DNA of 33,870 nt from an uncultured Flavobacterium sp. Its GTDB lineage: Bacteria; Bacteroidota; Bacteroidia; Flavobacteriales; Flavobacteriaceae. The DNA lies in NCBI RefSeq assembly GCF_947632075.1, contig NZ_CANRNX010000019.1:1-33870 (forward strand), read 5' to 3'. A program made the translations under genes and the position numbers. Each line of letters opens with the position of its first letter. Position 1 is the first letter of the stretch. The notes beneath the pieces are model-generated. The model did not search any database and had not been told where the DNA came from. It saw only the letters and a program-made list of their open reading frames with translations. Of the stretch, positions 1 through 8,762 are shown one piece after another.

Positions 1-202
1 TTTTAGTATTAATTTCTGTATTGTGTTAAAAAGTATGTTTTTTTTAATATTTTTAGTAATTTAGTTTTTGTTTAAATGTAATGAAGTGTTTTTTTTTAAG
101 TTTTCATAAATCTTAAAGCGTTGGTTTTCAGATTTGTTTGTTAAAATGTGAGAAAAAAACAAATTATTTTGAAATTTGCAATTCATAAAATTAAAATTAC
201 TA

Positions 203-802
203 ATGAAAAAAATAATTGTCCTTTTTTGGTTATTGCCATTTTTGAATTTTGCACAAAATAAAACAGAAGCTGCACAGAAATATCAAACTGAATTAGTATC
301 GTTTTATAATAATGCAGAAACCACCCCATTAGATAAAGACGAAAAACAAGTATTTAAAGGAATTACGTTTTTCGATATTGATGAGAAATTTATTGTAGAA
401 GCAGAATTGGAAATCTTAAAAAACGAAAAACCTTTTTTAATGCCGTCAACTGGTAAAAAGCAACAAGAATATAAAAAATACGGAATTCTTCATTTTACAA
501 TTGATGAAAAACCACTTCAATTAGTAGTATATCAAAACATCGCTTTGAGTAAACGTAAAGGTTTTGAGAAGAATCTGTTTTTACCTTTCTACGATTTAAC
601 AAGTGGAGAAATTACTTATGGTGGAGGTCGTTATTTAGATGTTGAAATACCAGATTCAAATAAAATGATTATTGATTTCAATAAAGCTTATAATCCATAT
701 TGTGCCTATTCAATTCGATATTCATGTCCAATCACTCCTGAAGAAAATTTTTTAGATATTGAAATTAAGGCTGGAGTAACTTATTCTAATAATGAAATAT
801 AA
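203..802 (+). CDS. DUF1684 family exported protein
   Basis: The family's function is not established. The ATG at 203 is chosen over an in-frame TTG at 176 because it opens a clean signal peptide (MKKIIVLFWLLPFLNFAQ), giving about 199 residues. The C-terminal half carries the DUF1684 hallmarks: a GGGRYLD segment, DFNKAYNPYCAYS, then YSCPITPEENFLDIEIKAG. These Cys, Tyr and Pro positions are the conserved core of the family. Export to the periplasm is inferred from the signal peptide. The stop overlaps the next gene's start by 11 bp, so the two are probably co-transcribed, although no functional link is evident. Family assignment is confident; biological role is unknown. Confidence 0.85.
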   Translation: MKKIIVLFWLLPFLNFAQNKTEAAQKYQTELVSFYNNAETTPLDKDEKQVFKGITFFDIDEKFIVEAELEILKNEKPFLMPSTGKKQQEYKKYGILHFTIDEKPLQLVVYQNIALSKRKGFEKNLFLPFYDLTSGEITYGGGRYLDVEIPDSNKMIIDFNKAYNPYCAYSIRYSCPITPEENFLDIEIKAGVTYSNNEI

Positions 803-1430
803 CATTCATACCCATCAATTTTCAAATAGGGAAGATGTTATAGAAATGGTGAATCAATATCCTAACGAGGTTGATGTTTCGTTACCTAATTTCTCTGTTG
901 GAATTCATCCTTGGTACATTGATTTTGAAAATTTAAATCGAGATCTACAAATTGTTGAAGAAACTTTGATGCATCCAAATTGTAGAGCTTTAGGAGAATG
1001 TGGTTTAGATAAAAGAATTGATACTCCAATTGCTGATCAAATTTCTGTATTTAAAGACCAACTTTTACTTGCTGAGAAATATAAAAAAACTGTAATTTTG
1101 CACTGCGTTTCAGCTTATCAAGAAGTAATTGAAATTAAAAAGCAACTGAAAATTTCGGTACCTATGATTATACATGGATTTTCTAAAAACATTCAAGTTG
1201 CAGAAAGTTTAAATAAAAACGGTTTTTATCTTTCTTTCGGAAAATATTTACTTCGTAATCCAGAACTTTCAAATGTTTTAAAGCAAGTTCCTACCGAATT
1301 TCTTTTTCTTGAAACCGATATGATCGAAGAAACTATTGATCAAGTTTACGCAAAAGCTTCATTGGTATTAGAAACCGATGTTGAAAAAATAATTGAACAA
1401 AATTATATAAAAGTTTTTAACCGCGATTAA
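792..1430 (+). CDS. TatD family metal-dependent hydrolase (short form)
   Basis: Predicted cytoplasmic amidohydrolase-fold phosphoesterase/DNase of the TatD family. Metal ligands are visible in the expected order: H6 and H8 in NIHTHQ, E69 in ALGECGLD, H104 in VILHCVSA, H128 in MIIHGFS and D176 in LETDM. At 212 residues it is shorter than the usual 250-265. This is common in Bacteroidota paralogs and leaves the substrate uncertain. It overlaps the upstream DUF1684 gene by 11 bp and is followed after 46 bp by the tcdA-like gene, suggesting a three-gene transcription unit. It could be a 3'-5' exonuclease like TatD itself or a hydrolase of another phosphoester; the sequence alone does not decide. 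Confidence 0.85.
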   Translation: MKYNIHTHQFSNREDVIEMVNQYPNEVDVSLPNFSVGIHPWYIDFENLNRDLQIVEETLMHPNCRALGECGLDKRIDTPIADQISVFKDQLLLAEKYKKTVILHCVSAYQEVIEIKKQLKISVPMIIHGFSKNIQVAESLNKNGFYLSFGKYLLRNPELSNVLKQVPTEFLFLETDMIEETIDQVYAKASLVLETDVEKIIEQNYIKVFNRD

Positions 1431-1476
1431 TGTCCGATTTTTAGATCGGGGTGCATGGTCGATAAAATTGGAAAGA

Positions 1477-2199
1477 ATGGCTGTTTGGCAAGAAAGAGCA
1501 GAATTATTATTTAAAACAGAAGGAATAGATACCTTAAAAAATTCGAATGTATTAGTAGTTGGTTTAGGTGGAGTAGGTTCGTTCGCAGCCGAGTTTTTAG
1601 CGCGTGCCGGAGTAGGGAATATGACCATTGTAGATGGCGATGTAGTTGATATAACAAACATCAATCGACAATTACCAGCATTACACTCTACAGTTGGAGT
1701 GCCAAAAATTAAGCTTGTTGGTGATCGTTTAATGGATATTAATCCAGAATTAAATTTAACTCGAGTTGAAGAATTTTTATCACCAGAGCGCGCTCAAGAA
1801 ATTGTTACAACCGATTTTGATTACGTATTAGATTGTATAGATAGTATTACGCCTAAATTAAATTTAATTATTGCGGCAAAACGCAAAGGTGTTAAGGTAA
1901 TTAGCAATATGGGAGCAGGTGGTAAAATGCTTGCGAGTAAAGTGATTGTTAAAGATATTAGCAAAACCGATGTTTGTCCGCTGGCAAAAGTTATTCGTAA
2001 ACGTTTGCGTAAAGAAGGTATTAAATCAGGAGTTAAAGCGGTTTATTCTACAGAAACTCCAGATGAAAACAGTTTGAAAATGACTGATGGTTCAAATTTC
2101 AAAAAATCATTTTTTGGAACTAACAGTTGGATGCCGGCTTTATTCGGGCTTTATTCTGCCGAAACTGTAGTTAATCATTTACTAAAAAAAGAAAAGTAA
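1477..2199 (+). CDS. tcdA: tRNA threonylcarbamoyladenosine dehydratase (TcdA/CsdL family)
   Basis: E1-like ThiF-fold enzyme expected to catalyse ATP-dependent cyclisation of t6A37 to ct6A in tRNAs decoding ANN codons. The nucleotide-binding glycine loop GLGGVGS is at residues 29-35, followed by the acidic DGDVVDITNINRQL segment typical of E1-type adenylating enzymes, then DCIDSI and SNMGAGGK. The ATG at 1477 is preferred over an in-frame TTG at 1468 because the family usually begins directly with the W-x-E-R-A-E-L-L-F motif. Length is about 240 residues, normal for the family. It is the last plus-strand gene before a convergent MFS gene, with a folded repeat-like element in between. Confidence 0.9.
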   Translation: MAVWQERAELLFKTEGIDTLKNSNVLVVGLGGVGSFAAEFLARAGVGNMTIVDGDVVDITNINRQLPALHSTVGVPKIKLVGDRLMDINPELNLTRVEEFLSPERAQEIVTTDFDYVLDCIDSITPKLNLIIAAKRKGVKVISNMGAGGKMLASKVIVKDISKTDVCPLAKVIRKRLRKEGIKSGVKAVYSTETPDENSLKMTDGSNFKKSFFGTNSWMPALFGLYSAETVVNHLLKKEK

Positions 2200-2238
2200 T
2201 ATAGCAACGCTTCAATTCATTTTGAAACATTTTTTTTA

Positions 2239-2350
2239 TGGCGTTCGCTCACAAAAACTCCTTAGGTCGTTTTTGCAGCGTCGCGTCTTCCGCTAAATCT
2301 TTTGTTCGACTTCATTCCACAAAAGGATTCCGCTGCAACCGCTAACGCAA
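2239..2350. repeat. GC-rich folded intergenic element (REP-like candidate)
   Basis: The 220 bp between convergent genes contain a stretch much richer in GC than its surroundings, with nested inverted repeats. GCGTT at 2241-2245 pairs with AACGC at 2344-2348; TTGCAGCG at 2273-2280 pairs with CGCTGCAA at 2331-2338; AATCTTTTGT at 2296-2305 pairs with ACAAAAGGATT at 2319-2329 with one bulge. A local stem also exists: CAAAAAC at 2252-2258 with GTTTTTG at 2269-2275. The lower strand reads GCGTTAGCGGTTGCAGCGGAA at its start. No other copy was noticed in this window. The arrangement resembles dispersed REP/MITE-like intergenic elements; it may also act as a terminator between the convergent genes. 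Confidence 0.5.
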
Positions 2351-2419
2351 GACCGTTGAATAGTTTATGTATATGGTAAATTGAGTAAGTGAATCGTTAA
2401 TAATATTCATATGAAAGTT

Positions 2420-3817
2420 TTACTTACCTGAAAAAAGATTTCCATCTTCTTTTTTTAATTTAGTAAAAACAAATGTAGACAATGCAGTTAATATTCCTAA
2501 AGTTATAAATGAATATTTAAAAGCACTTACCGTATCTCCTTCGATAAAACCAGTTCTATTTTTATAAAAAGATAAAGCTAAAGCGGCAGCTGAAATTCCG
2601 AAACTCATTGAAAGTTGTTGCATAATTGCTAATAGGCTATTTCCAGAACTGGCATTATCATTATCTAAATCTGATAAAGAAAGTGTATTCATAGAAGCCA
2701 TTTGAATGGAATTTACAGCTCCATAAATTACCATCAAAAATATAAAATAAGCTAAAGGTGTTTCTTTAGTTGCAAAACTAAAAGTAAAAATAATTACAGC
2801 TAAAATTAATGTATTACTTATAAGAATATTCCTGTAACCTATTTTTTGAACTAAAGGCACCACAAAAGGTTTTATAATTACATTACTTAAAGCAGAAGGC
2901 AAAAGTAACAAACCAGCAACAGATGCAGAATACCCAAAACCGACTTGTAACATTAAAGGAAGTAAAAACGGAATTCCACTAATTCCCAAACGTGTAAATA
3001 AACTTCCAGACAAACCAATTCGTAATGTTCGTATTTTAAATAAATTTAAATCAACAATCGGATCCGTTGTTTTTTTAGAGTGTTTGATATAAAGTATTGC
3101 AAAAAAAACTGAAATAGATAATAAAGCTAATACTAAAGTGAAACTTGTAATTCCAACACTTGAAAGCTCAAGCAAAAAGGTAAAAACAACCAATGCTAAA
3201 CTGAAATACAATAAACCAATCAAATCAAATTCACCTACTTTATTTGTAAAATTTGGCATAATCTTTTGAGTAAAAAGCAAACCTATAATTCCTATTGGTA
3301 GATTTACTAAAAAAATCCAATGCCAGGAGAAATTGTCTGACAAATAACCTCCCAAACTCGGACCAATCACAGGCCCGATTAATCCAGGAATCGTCATAAA
3401 ATTGATCACTTTCAATAATTGATTTTTTGGAAACGCGTACAAAATAGCTAAACGAGCCACAGGCACCATCATTGAACCTCCGATAGCTTGTATAATTCTT
3501 GATATTATTAACGAAGTTAAATCTGGTGAAATCGCACAAAATAATGAACCTAAGGTAAAAACAGCTAAAGCAAAACTAAAGGTTCTTTTGGTTCCAAATT
3601 TGTCAGAAAGCCAACCGCTTAATGGAATAAAAATAGCCAATGTAAGTGTGTAACTTACAATTATAGATTGCATTTCTAAAGGCGAATAATTCATATCTTT
3701 TGCTATCGAAGGCAACGAAGTAATTAAAATAGTTCCGTCTAACGATTGCATGAATATAGAGATCGCAGCCAACCATGGTAAATATTTGTATGAAGTAGTT
3801 GATGTTGATTCCTGCAT
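2420..3817 (-). CDS. DHA2 (EmrB/QacA) family MFS drug-efflux transporter
   Basis: Inner-membrane proton-driven multidrug exporter of the DHA2 type. Signatures visible are D-G-T-I-L in the first helix, motif A (GWLSDKFGTKRTF), and motif C with a GPVIGPSLGGYL core followed by WHWIFLVNLPIG, which is characteristic of EmrB/QacA proteins. Hydrophobic segments run throughout, about 13-14 helices. The frame stays open to a GTG at 3910, but that extension would include the terminator of the upstream gene, so the ATG near 3817 (M-Q-E-S-T-S) is the likely start, giving 465 residues. No HlyD/EmrA adaptor or outer-membrane channel gene is adjacent, so it may act alone. The substrate is unknown. Confidence 0.85.
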   Translation of the reverse strand: MQESTSTTSYKYLPWLAAISIFMQSLDGTILITSLPSIAKDMNYSPLEMQSIIVSYTLTLAIFIPLSGWLSDKFGTKRTFSFALAVFTLGSLFCAISPDLTSLIISRIIQAIGGSMMVPVARLAILYAFPKNQLLKVINFMTIPGLIGPVIGPSLGGYLSDNFSWHWIFLVNLPIGIIGLLFTQKIMPNFTNKVGEFDLIGLLYFSLALVVFTFLLELSSVGITSFTLVLALLSISVFFAILYIKHSKKTTDPIVDLNLFKIRTLRIGLSGSLFTRLGISGIPFLLPLMLQVGFGYSASVAGLLLLPSALSNVIIKPFVVPLVQKIGYRNILISNTLILAVIIFTFSFATKETPLAYFIFLMVIYGAVNSIQMASMNTLSLSDLDNDNASSGNSLLAIMQQLSMSFGISAAALALSFYKNRTGFIEGDTVSAFKYSFITLGILTALSTFVFTKLKKEDGNLFSGK

Positions 3818-3842
3818 TTTGGGCAATTTGCATTTGGTGAAT

Positions 3843-3872
3843 AAAAAAAGTCTATCAAAAAAGATAGACTTT
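3843..3872 (-). terminator. Rho-independent terminator of the carboxylase gene
   Basis: Perfect 10-bp stem AAAGTCTATC/GATAGACTTT with a 6-nt loop lies about 20 bp after the carboxylase stop. On the minus strand it is followed by a T-run. It precedes the preferred MFS start at 3817, arguing that the two minus-strand genes are separate units. Confidence 0.85.
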
Positions 3873-3893
3873 AACGTATATAAATTTAAGAAA

Positions 3894-5537
3894 TTAAACT
3901 TGAATAACACCTAAATTAAAAGGCTTTTCAATCGGAGCGTGATCAGCTGCTTCAATTCCCATAGAAATCCAAGTTCTTGTATCTAATGGATCAATAATTG
4001 CGTCTGTCCATAAACGAGCTGCCGCATAATAAGGAGAAACTTGTTTATCGTATTTTGCTTTAATCTTATCAAAAAGTTCTGCTTCTTTTTCTGGTGTAAT
4101 TTCTTCGCCTTTTGCTTTTAAAGAAGATGCTTCAATTTGTAACAAAACTTTAGCAGCTTGAGCTCCACCCATTACAGCAAGTTCTGCACTTGGCCAAGCA
4201 AAAATCAAACGTGGATCATAAGCTTTTCCGCACATTGCATAATTTCCGGCGCCATATGAATTTCCTACAACAACTGTAAATTTAGGAACAACAGAATTTG
4301 AAACTGCATTTACCATTTTAGCTCCGTCTTTGATAATTCCACCATGTTCAGATTTACTTCCTACCATAAAACCAGTAACATCTTGTAAAAACACTAAAGG
4401 AATTTTCTTTTGGTTACAGTTCGCAATAAAACGAGTAGCTTTATCAGCAGAATCAGAATAAATTACTCCACCAAATTGCATTTCACTTGGTTTTGTTTTT
4501 GCAGCAGTTGTTTTAACTACTTTACGTTGATTAGCTACAATTCCTACAGCCCAACCATCAATACGCGCGTAACCAGTGATAATAGTTTGTCCGTAACCTT
4601 CTTTATACTCTTCAAATTCAGAATTATCAACTAAACGTTTGATGATTTCCATCATATCGTATTGTTCGCTTCTTGATTTTGGAAGAATTCCATAAATATC
4701 TTCAGGATTTTCAGCAGGTTTTTTAGGTTCTATTCTACTAAAACCTGCTTTGTCATAATCACCAATTTTATCAACGATATTTCTAATTTTATCTAAAGCA
4801 TCTTTATCATCCTTTGCTTTATAATCTGTAACTCCAGAAATTTCGCAATGCGTAGTAGCACCACCTAAAGTTTCGTTATCAATTGATTCACCAATAGCAG
4901 CTTTAACTAAATAGCTTCCTGCTAAGAAAATACTTCCTGTTTTATCAACAATTAAAGCTTCGTCACTCATAATTGGCAAATAAGCACCTCCTGCAACACA
5001 ACTTCCCATAACAGCTGCAATTTGAGTAATTCCCATACTACTCATTATTGCATTGTTTCTAAAAATACGTCCAAAATGTTCTTTATCAGGGAAAATTTCA
5101 TCTTGTAATGGCAAATAAACACCAGCTGAATCAACTAAATAAATAATTGGTAATTTATTTTCAATAGCAATTTCTTGAGCTCTCAAATTTTTCTTACCGG
5201 TAATAGGAAACCAAGCTCCAGCTTTAACTGTAGCATCATTAGCGACAACGATACATTGCTTACCTTTTATGTATCCTATTTTAACTACAACGCCACCTGA
5301 TGGACAACCACCGTGCTCTTGATACATTTCGTCTCCAACAAAAGCACCAATTTCAATTGATTTCGAATCTTTATCAAAAAGATAATCAATTCGCTCTCTC
5401 GCTGTTAATTTTCCTTGTTCATGAAGTTTAGCGATACGTTTTTCACCCCCACCTAATTTAACTTTAGCAAATTTTCGCTTTAAATCTGATAGTAATAATT
5501 TATTATGATCTTCGTTCTTATTGAAGTTAATATCCAT
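3894..5537 (-). CDS. Acyl-CoA carboxylase beta subunit (carboxyltransferase), methylcrotonoyl-CoA-carboxylase-like
   Basis: Biotin-dependent carboxyltransferase subunit that transfers CO2 from carboxybiotin to an acyl-CoA. Both crotonase-fold halves are present. The N-half has HGGCPSGGVVVKIGYI, then IYLVDSAGVYLPLQDEIFPD and VMGSCVAGGAYLPIMSDE. The C-half has FLQDVTGFMVGSKSE and VVVGNSYGAGNYAMCGKAYD followed by AWPSAELAVMGGAQAA. The EIFPDKEHFGRIFRN stretch and the AGNYAMCGKAY motif are closest to methylcrotonoyl-CoA carboxylase beta (leucine degradation) rather than propionyl-CoA carboxylase. The length of 547 residues fits. No biotin carboxylase/carrier subunit is in the window, so the alpha partner must be encoded elsewhere and the substrate assignment is inferred. 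Confidence 0.85.
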   Translation of the reverse strand: MDINFNKNEDHNKLLLSDLKRKFAKVKLGGGEKRIAKLHEQGKLTARERIDYLFDKDSKSIEIGAFVGDEMYQEHGGCPSGGVVVKIGYIKGKQCIVVANDATVKAGAWFPITGKKNLRAQEIAIENKLPIIYLVDSAGVYLPLQDEIFPDKEHFGRIFRNNAIMSSMGITQIAAVMGSCVAGGAYLPIMSDEALIVDKTGSIFLAGSYLVKAAIGESIDNETLGGATTHCEISGVTDYKAKDDKDALDKIRNIVDKIGDYDKAGFSRIEPKKPAENPEDIYGILPKSRSEQYDMMEIIKRLVDNSEFEEYKEGYGQTIITGYARIDGWAVGIVANQRKVVKTTAAKTKPSEMQFGGVIYSDSADKATRFIANCNQKKIPLVFLQDVTGFMVGSKSEHGGIIKDGAKMVNAVSNSVVPKFTVVVGNSYGAGNYAMCGKAYDPRLIFAWPSAELAVMGGAQAAKVLLQIEASSLKAKGEEITPEKEAELFDKIKAKYDKQVSPYYAAARLWTDAIIDPLDTRTWISMGIEAADHAPIEKPFNLGVIQV

Positions 5538-5660
5538 AATTTAATTTTTAATAGTATTGTTTGGTTTAAGCTTGCTAAAATACAAATTTTGAATATAATT
5601 TCGTAATTTTAAAATTCATTTCGATTCACTAATTTGTCATTTGAATTAAAAAACACTTCA

Positions 5661-5682
5661 CTTAACGTTAACTTAACATTGA
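5661..5682 (+). promoter_or_regulatory. Pho-box-like direct repeat upstream of the PhoU-like/PiT genes
   Basis: TTAACGT (5662-5668), a 4-nt spacer, then TTAACAT (5673-5679) form a 7-4-7 direct repeat with 11-nt period, the layout of PhoB-type boxes. It ends 8 nt before a perfect -7 box. A related repeat precedes pstS. Confidence 0.65.
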
Positions 5683-5687
5683 CTTAT

Positions 5688-5695
5688 TATATTTG
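5688..5695 (+). promoter_or_regulatory. -7 box of the PhoU-like/PiT promoter
   Basis: TATATTTG matches the Bacteroidota consensus TAnnTTTG exactly and lies 25 bp before the start codon. The usual -33 TTG position is occupied by the direct repeat, consistent with an activator-dependent promoter. Confidence 0.65.
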
Positions 5696-5720
5696 CAGCC
5701 GAAAATATAAATAGATAATT

Positions 5721-6365
5721 ATGTCATTAAATTCAATTTTTCAGTTTTTAGTACCAAAAGATAAAGTGTTTTATCCTTTGTTCCAAGAGATTTCTTTAAA
5801 ACTAAAAGTTTTATCAGAAACGTTACATGAAGCTTTAACTTTACCAAGTAAAGATAGAAATGATTTATTAAAAGAAGTTGAAGTTTTAAAGTCTGAAATT
5901 GAGACTATTGCACAAAAAACAAGGGTTGAATTAGGAAGAAATTTTATTACTCCATTTGACAGAGAAGATATTCACGCTTTGATGACTTCAATTGACGAAG
6001 TTGCTGATAACATGAGCGATGCTGCATCTCGTATGCGTTTATACCAAATTGATAAAGTTACCAAACCATTACGTAAATTAACTGAAGTTAACTTAGAAAC
6101 TTGTTCTGAAATTTTCTCTGCAGTTAATCACTTAAATGATTTTAGCAACTTAAATAAAATAGGTGAAAGTTGTAAAAATATCTACAGATTAGAAAGAAAA
6201 GCAGATAAAGTATTTGATAAAGCTGTGGCTGATATTTTTGAAAACGAAGCGAATGTAATGGATATTATTCGTTATAAAGAAGTTATGATGGCTTTAGAAT
6301 CTGCAACAGATAGTTGCCGTAAAGTAGCAAATGTTTTAGAAGCAGTTACAGTTAAATACTCATAA
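5721..6365 (+). CDS. DUF47 family PhoU-like phosphate transport regulator
   Basis: All-helical cytoplasmic protein of the DUF47/TIGR00153 family, related in fold to PhoU and usually encoded next to PiT transporters, as here. The 214 residues are nearly all amphipathic helix. Visible family features are FITPFDREDIHAL near residues 74-86 and ADNMSDAASRM about 15 residues later; these acidic patches are metal-binding in PhoU-like proteins. It starts the two-gene unit and is separated from the transporter by only 19 bp. The Pho-box-like repeat upstream suggests induction by phosphate limitation. It probably modulates PiT activity; it is not the PhoU of the pst operon, which lacks a phoU gene in this window. 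Confidence 0.88.
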   Translation: MSLNSIFQFLVPKDKVFYPLFQEISLKLKVLSETLHEALTLPSKDRNDLLKEVEVLKSEIETIAQKTRVELGRNFITPFDREDIHALMTSIDEVADNMSDAASRMRLYQIDKVTKPLRKLTEVNLETCSEIFSAVNHLNDFSNLNKIGESCKNIYRLERKADKVFDKAVADIFENEANVMDIIRYKEVMMALESATDSCRKVANVLEAVTVKYS

Positions 6366-6384
6366 TTAAAAATTTTATCTAATT

Positions 6385-7494
6385 ATGGAGTTATTTGACC
6401 TATTAAATAACCTTAGTGTAAACGGCGGTTGGCTTTTATTAATTATTATTATTTTAGCCTTAGGTTTTGATTACATTAATGGTTTCCACGATGCTGCAAA
6501 CTCAATTGCAACTATCGTAACAACGAAAGTACTTACACCTTTTCAGGCTGTGCTTTGGGCTGCATTTTTTAACTTTGCTGCTTATTTTATATCATTATAT
6601 ATTATTGGTGAATTTAAAATTGGAAACACAATTGCAAAATCTGTTAACGAACAATTTATTACGCTTGAAGTAATTTTTGCTGGTTTGATTGCTGCAATTT
6701 TATGGAATTTATTAACTTGGAGATTAGGAATTCCTTCTTCATCTTCACATACATTATTAGGTGGATTCATGGGAGCTGCTATTGCATATGCAGGAGCTTT
6801 ATCTGTGGCAGGTGTTGATGTAGTTAATTATGCAAAAGTTTTACCTACATTCTTCTTTATTTTCGGTGCACCTCTATTAGGTATGATTTTAGCATATTTT
6901 ATAACTGTAGCTATTATGTGGATTTGTAGAAAATCTAACCCACATAAGGCAGAAAAATGGTTTAAAAAATTACAATTGGTCTCTTCTGCTTTATTTAGTT
7001 TAGGACACGGTGGAAACGATGCACAAAAAGTTATGGGTATTATTGGAGCTGCAGTAATTAGTTTCCATATGGCATTACCAGAAACTTATTCAAATCCTTA
7101 TGAAACAATTGATGTATCGCAAAGATTTGGCTATTTCGTTGACCATTGGGGATGGGTTCCATTAGCATCTTTCCTATTCATTGGTTTAGGAACTTTAAGT
7201 GGAGGTTGGAAAATTGTAAAAACAATGGGATCTAAAATTACAAAGGTAACACCATTAGAAGGTGTTGCTGCTGAAACAGCTGGTGCTGCTGCTTTATATG
7301 TAACAGAACATTTTGGAATTCCTGTTTCTACAACTCATACAATTACTGGTTCTATTATCGGGGTTGGTATTACAAAACGTATTTCTGCTGTTCGTTGGGG
7401 AGTAACCATCAGTTTAGTATGGGCTTGGATATTAACTATTCCTGTTTCAGCTTTAATAGCAATGTTCGTTTATTATATAGTTACTTTATTTTAG
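6385..7494 (+). CDS. PiT family inorganic phosphate transporter
   Basis: Inner-membrane secondary transporter for (metal-)phosphate. The duplicated PiT signature is present: GFDYINGFHDAANSIATIV near residues 27-45 and LGHGGNDAQKVMGIIGAA in the second half, plus the paired SSSSHTLLGG and PVSTTHTITGS motifs. Ten or so hydrophobic segments are evident in 369 residues, in line with the shorter bacterial PiT proteins. It lies 19 bp downstream of the DUF47 gene, the standard partner arrangement, and is closed by a strong terminator. Regulation is probably shared with pstSCAB through the similar direct-repeat operator. H+ versus Na+ coupling cannot be read from the sequence. Confidence 0.92.
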   Translation: MELFDLLNNLSVNGGWLLLIIIILALGFDYINGFHDAANSIATIVTTKVLTPFQAVLWAAFFNFAAYFISLYIIGEFKIGNTIAKSVNEQFITLEVIFAGLIAAILWNLLTWRLGIPSSSSHTLLGGFMGAAIAYAGALSVAGVDVVNYAKVLPTFFFIFGAPLLGMILAYFITVAIMWICRKSNPHKAEKWFKKLQLVSSALFSLGHGGNDAQKVMGIIGAAVISFHMALPETYSNPYETIDVSQRFGYFVDHWGWVPLASFLFIGLGTLSGGWKIVKTMGSKITKVTPLEGVAAETAGAAALYVTEHFGIPVSTTHTITGSIIGVGITKRISAVRWGVTISLVWAWILTIPVSALIAMFVYYIVTLF

Positions 7495-7523
7495 TTCTGT
7501 AAAGTGTAATAAATTTTTAAGAT

Positions 7524-7560
7524 ATAAAAGCGTTCGGTTAATGAACCGAACGCTTTTATT
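7524..7560 (+). terminator. Terminator after PiT gene
   Basis: A perfect 16-bp stem (7524-7539 with 7544-7559) with a 4-nt AATG loop, core AGCGTTCGG/CCGAACGCT. It lies 30 bp past the stop codon and is symmetric, so it could work in both directions. Confidence 0.85.
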
Positions 7561-7621
7561 ATATATTAACCTATTAACAATAAAATAAACTATTAATCAA
7601 TACTTAATATAAAAATAGCTT

Positions 7622-7629
7622 TAATTTTG
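7622..7629 (+). promoter_or_regulatory. -7 box upstream of the chromate transporter gene
   Basis: TAATTTTG matches TAnnTTTG and lies 22 bp before the original ATG at 7652. The promoter of the broken gene therefore still looks intact. No clear -33 TTG is seen. Confidence 0.45.
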
Positions 7630-7651
7630 CATTTTTATATTAAACTTCAAA

Positions 7652-8755
7652 ATGACTTCGTTAAAAGAACTTGCTAAAGTATTTTTATAACTTGGAATAA
7701 TAGGATTTGGTGGCCCAGCTGCACATATTTCGATGATACAAAATGAAGTGGTTACTAAAAAAAAATGGATGTCAGAAAAACATTTTTTAGACCTATTAAG
7801 CATCACACATTTAATTCCAGGTCCAAATAGTACAGAAATGGCTATTCATATAGGCTATGATCAAAAAGGTTGGAAAGGATTACTTGTAGCAGGTATTTGT
7901 TTTATTTTCCCTGTGGTTATCATCACTGGTGTTTTTGCTTATTTCTACGCTTTATATGGTAAATTACCAGAAATTCAAGCTTATATCTACGGAATTCAAC
8001 TGGCCATTATTGCTGTTATCTTAACAGCTATTTTACCTTTAGTAAAAAAAAATATTAAAGGTTGGTTTGCCATAATGTTAGCAATTATTGTTTGTATTGG
8101 CGCGGTTACAGGAATTAACGAATTACTTCTTATGCTTTTTGCTGGAGTATGTGTTACAATTTATCAAAACAAAAAAAGTAATATAATTAGTAACATAGTA
8201 CCTCTTGGATTATTCTCTCTAGATTTTTCAGAAACCAATCAAAAACTCTTTTTAATTTTTTTAAAAATTGGAGCGATTTTGTACGGAAGTGGTTATGTAC
8301 TTTTTGCCTTTTTAGAAACAGAATTGGTAAAAAATGGTTGTTTATCTCAGCAACAATTAATTGATGTAATTGCTGTTGGACAATTTACACCCGGACCTGT
8401 TTTTTCGTCAGTTAGCTTTATTGGATACCAAATCAACGGCTTTTCAGGTCTTGTTTATGCTACTTTAGCCATATTTATTCCGTCATTTGCATTAGTTTGG
8501 TCGGTTCAACCGCTAACAAATTTTTTAAAAAAATCTGTACTTTTTTCGTCGTTTTTAAACGGACTTAATTTAGCTTCTTTAGCTTTAATTGCTGCGGTTA
8601 CAATTCTGATGTCAAAATATGTTTTAATAGATTGGAAAAACATACTTATATTTTTATGTTGTTTAATTGCTTTACTAAAATTTGAGAAAATAAATAGTGC
8701 TTTCATTGTATTTGGTGGCGCTTTATTTGGATATATTTTATCGATTTTCTTTTAA
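7652..8755 (+). pseudogene. chrA: Chromate transporter (ChrA/CHR family) with in-frame stop at codon 13
   Basis: Two-domain CHR protein, about 367 codons. The natural start is ATG 7652 (MTSLKELAKVFL), but codon 13 is TAA at 7688-7690 where a Lys codon AAA would fit. The frame then continues unchanged with LGIIGFGGPAAHISMIQNEVV. The GFGGP-x-H motif lies after the stop but before the next ATG at 7733, so a protein begun at 7733 (340 residues) would lack the conserved first helix. Both CHR halves are otherwise intact: LIPGPNSTEMAIHIGY in the first, GQFTPGPVFSSVSFIGY in the second. Explanations are a recent nonsense mutation, a sequencing error or re-initiation at 7733. Family membership is clear; function as encoded is doubtful. 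Confidence 0.8.
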
Positions 8756-8762
8756 AAGGAAT

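Noticed and set aside
1..202. Possible riboswitch or small RNA in the first 200 bases
   Set aside because: The stretch is AT-rich with T-runs but has no stable stem or recognisable aptamer; only a weak GAAATTTG box at 171-178 is visible.
1434..1449. Short hairpin CCGAT/ATCGG between the TatD and tcdA genes as a terminator
   Set aside because: A 5-bp stem with no following T-run; too weak, and the short gap suggests co-transcription.
3818..3910. GTG-initiated N-terminal extension of the MFS transporter
   Set aside because: The extension is translated through the terminator hairpin of the upstream carboxylase gene and overlaps its stop; the protein family starts near the ATG at about 3817.
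4410..4634. Open frame antisense to the carboxylase gene
   Set aside because: It lies wholly within a well-conserved coding region, has no promoter box and no recognisable protein features.
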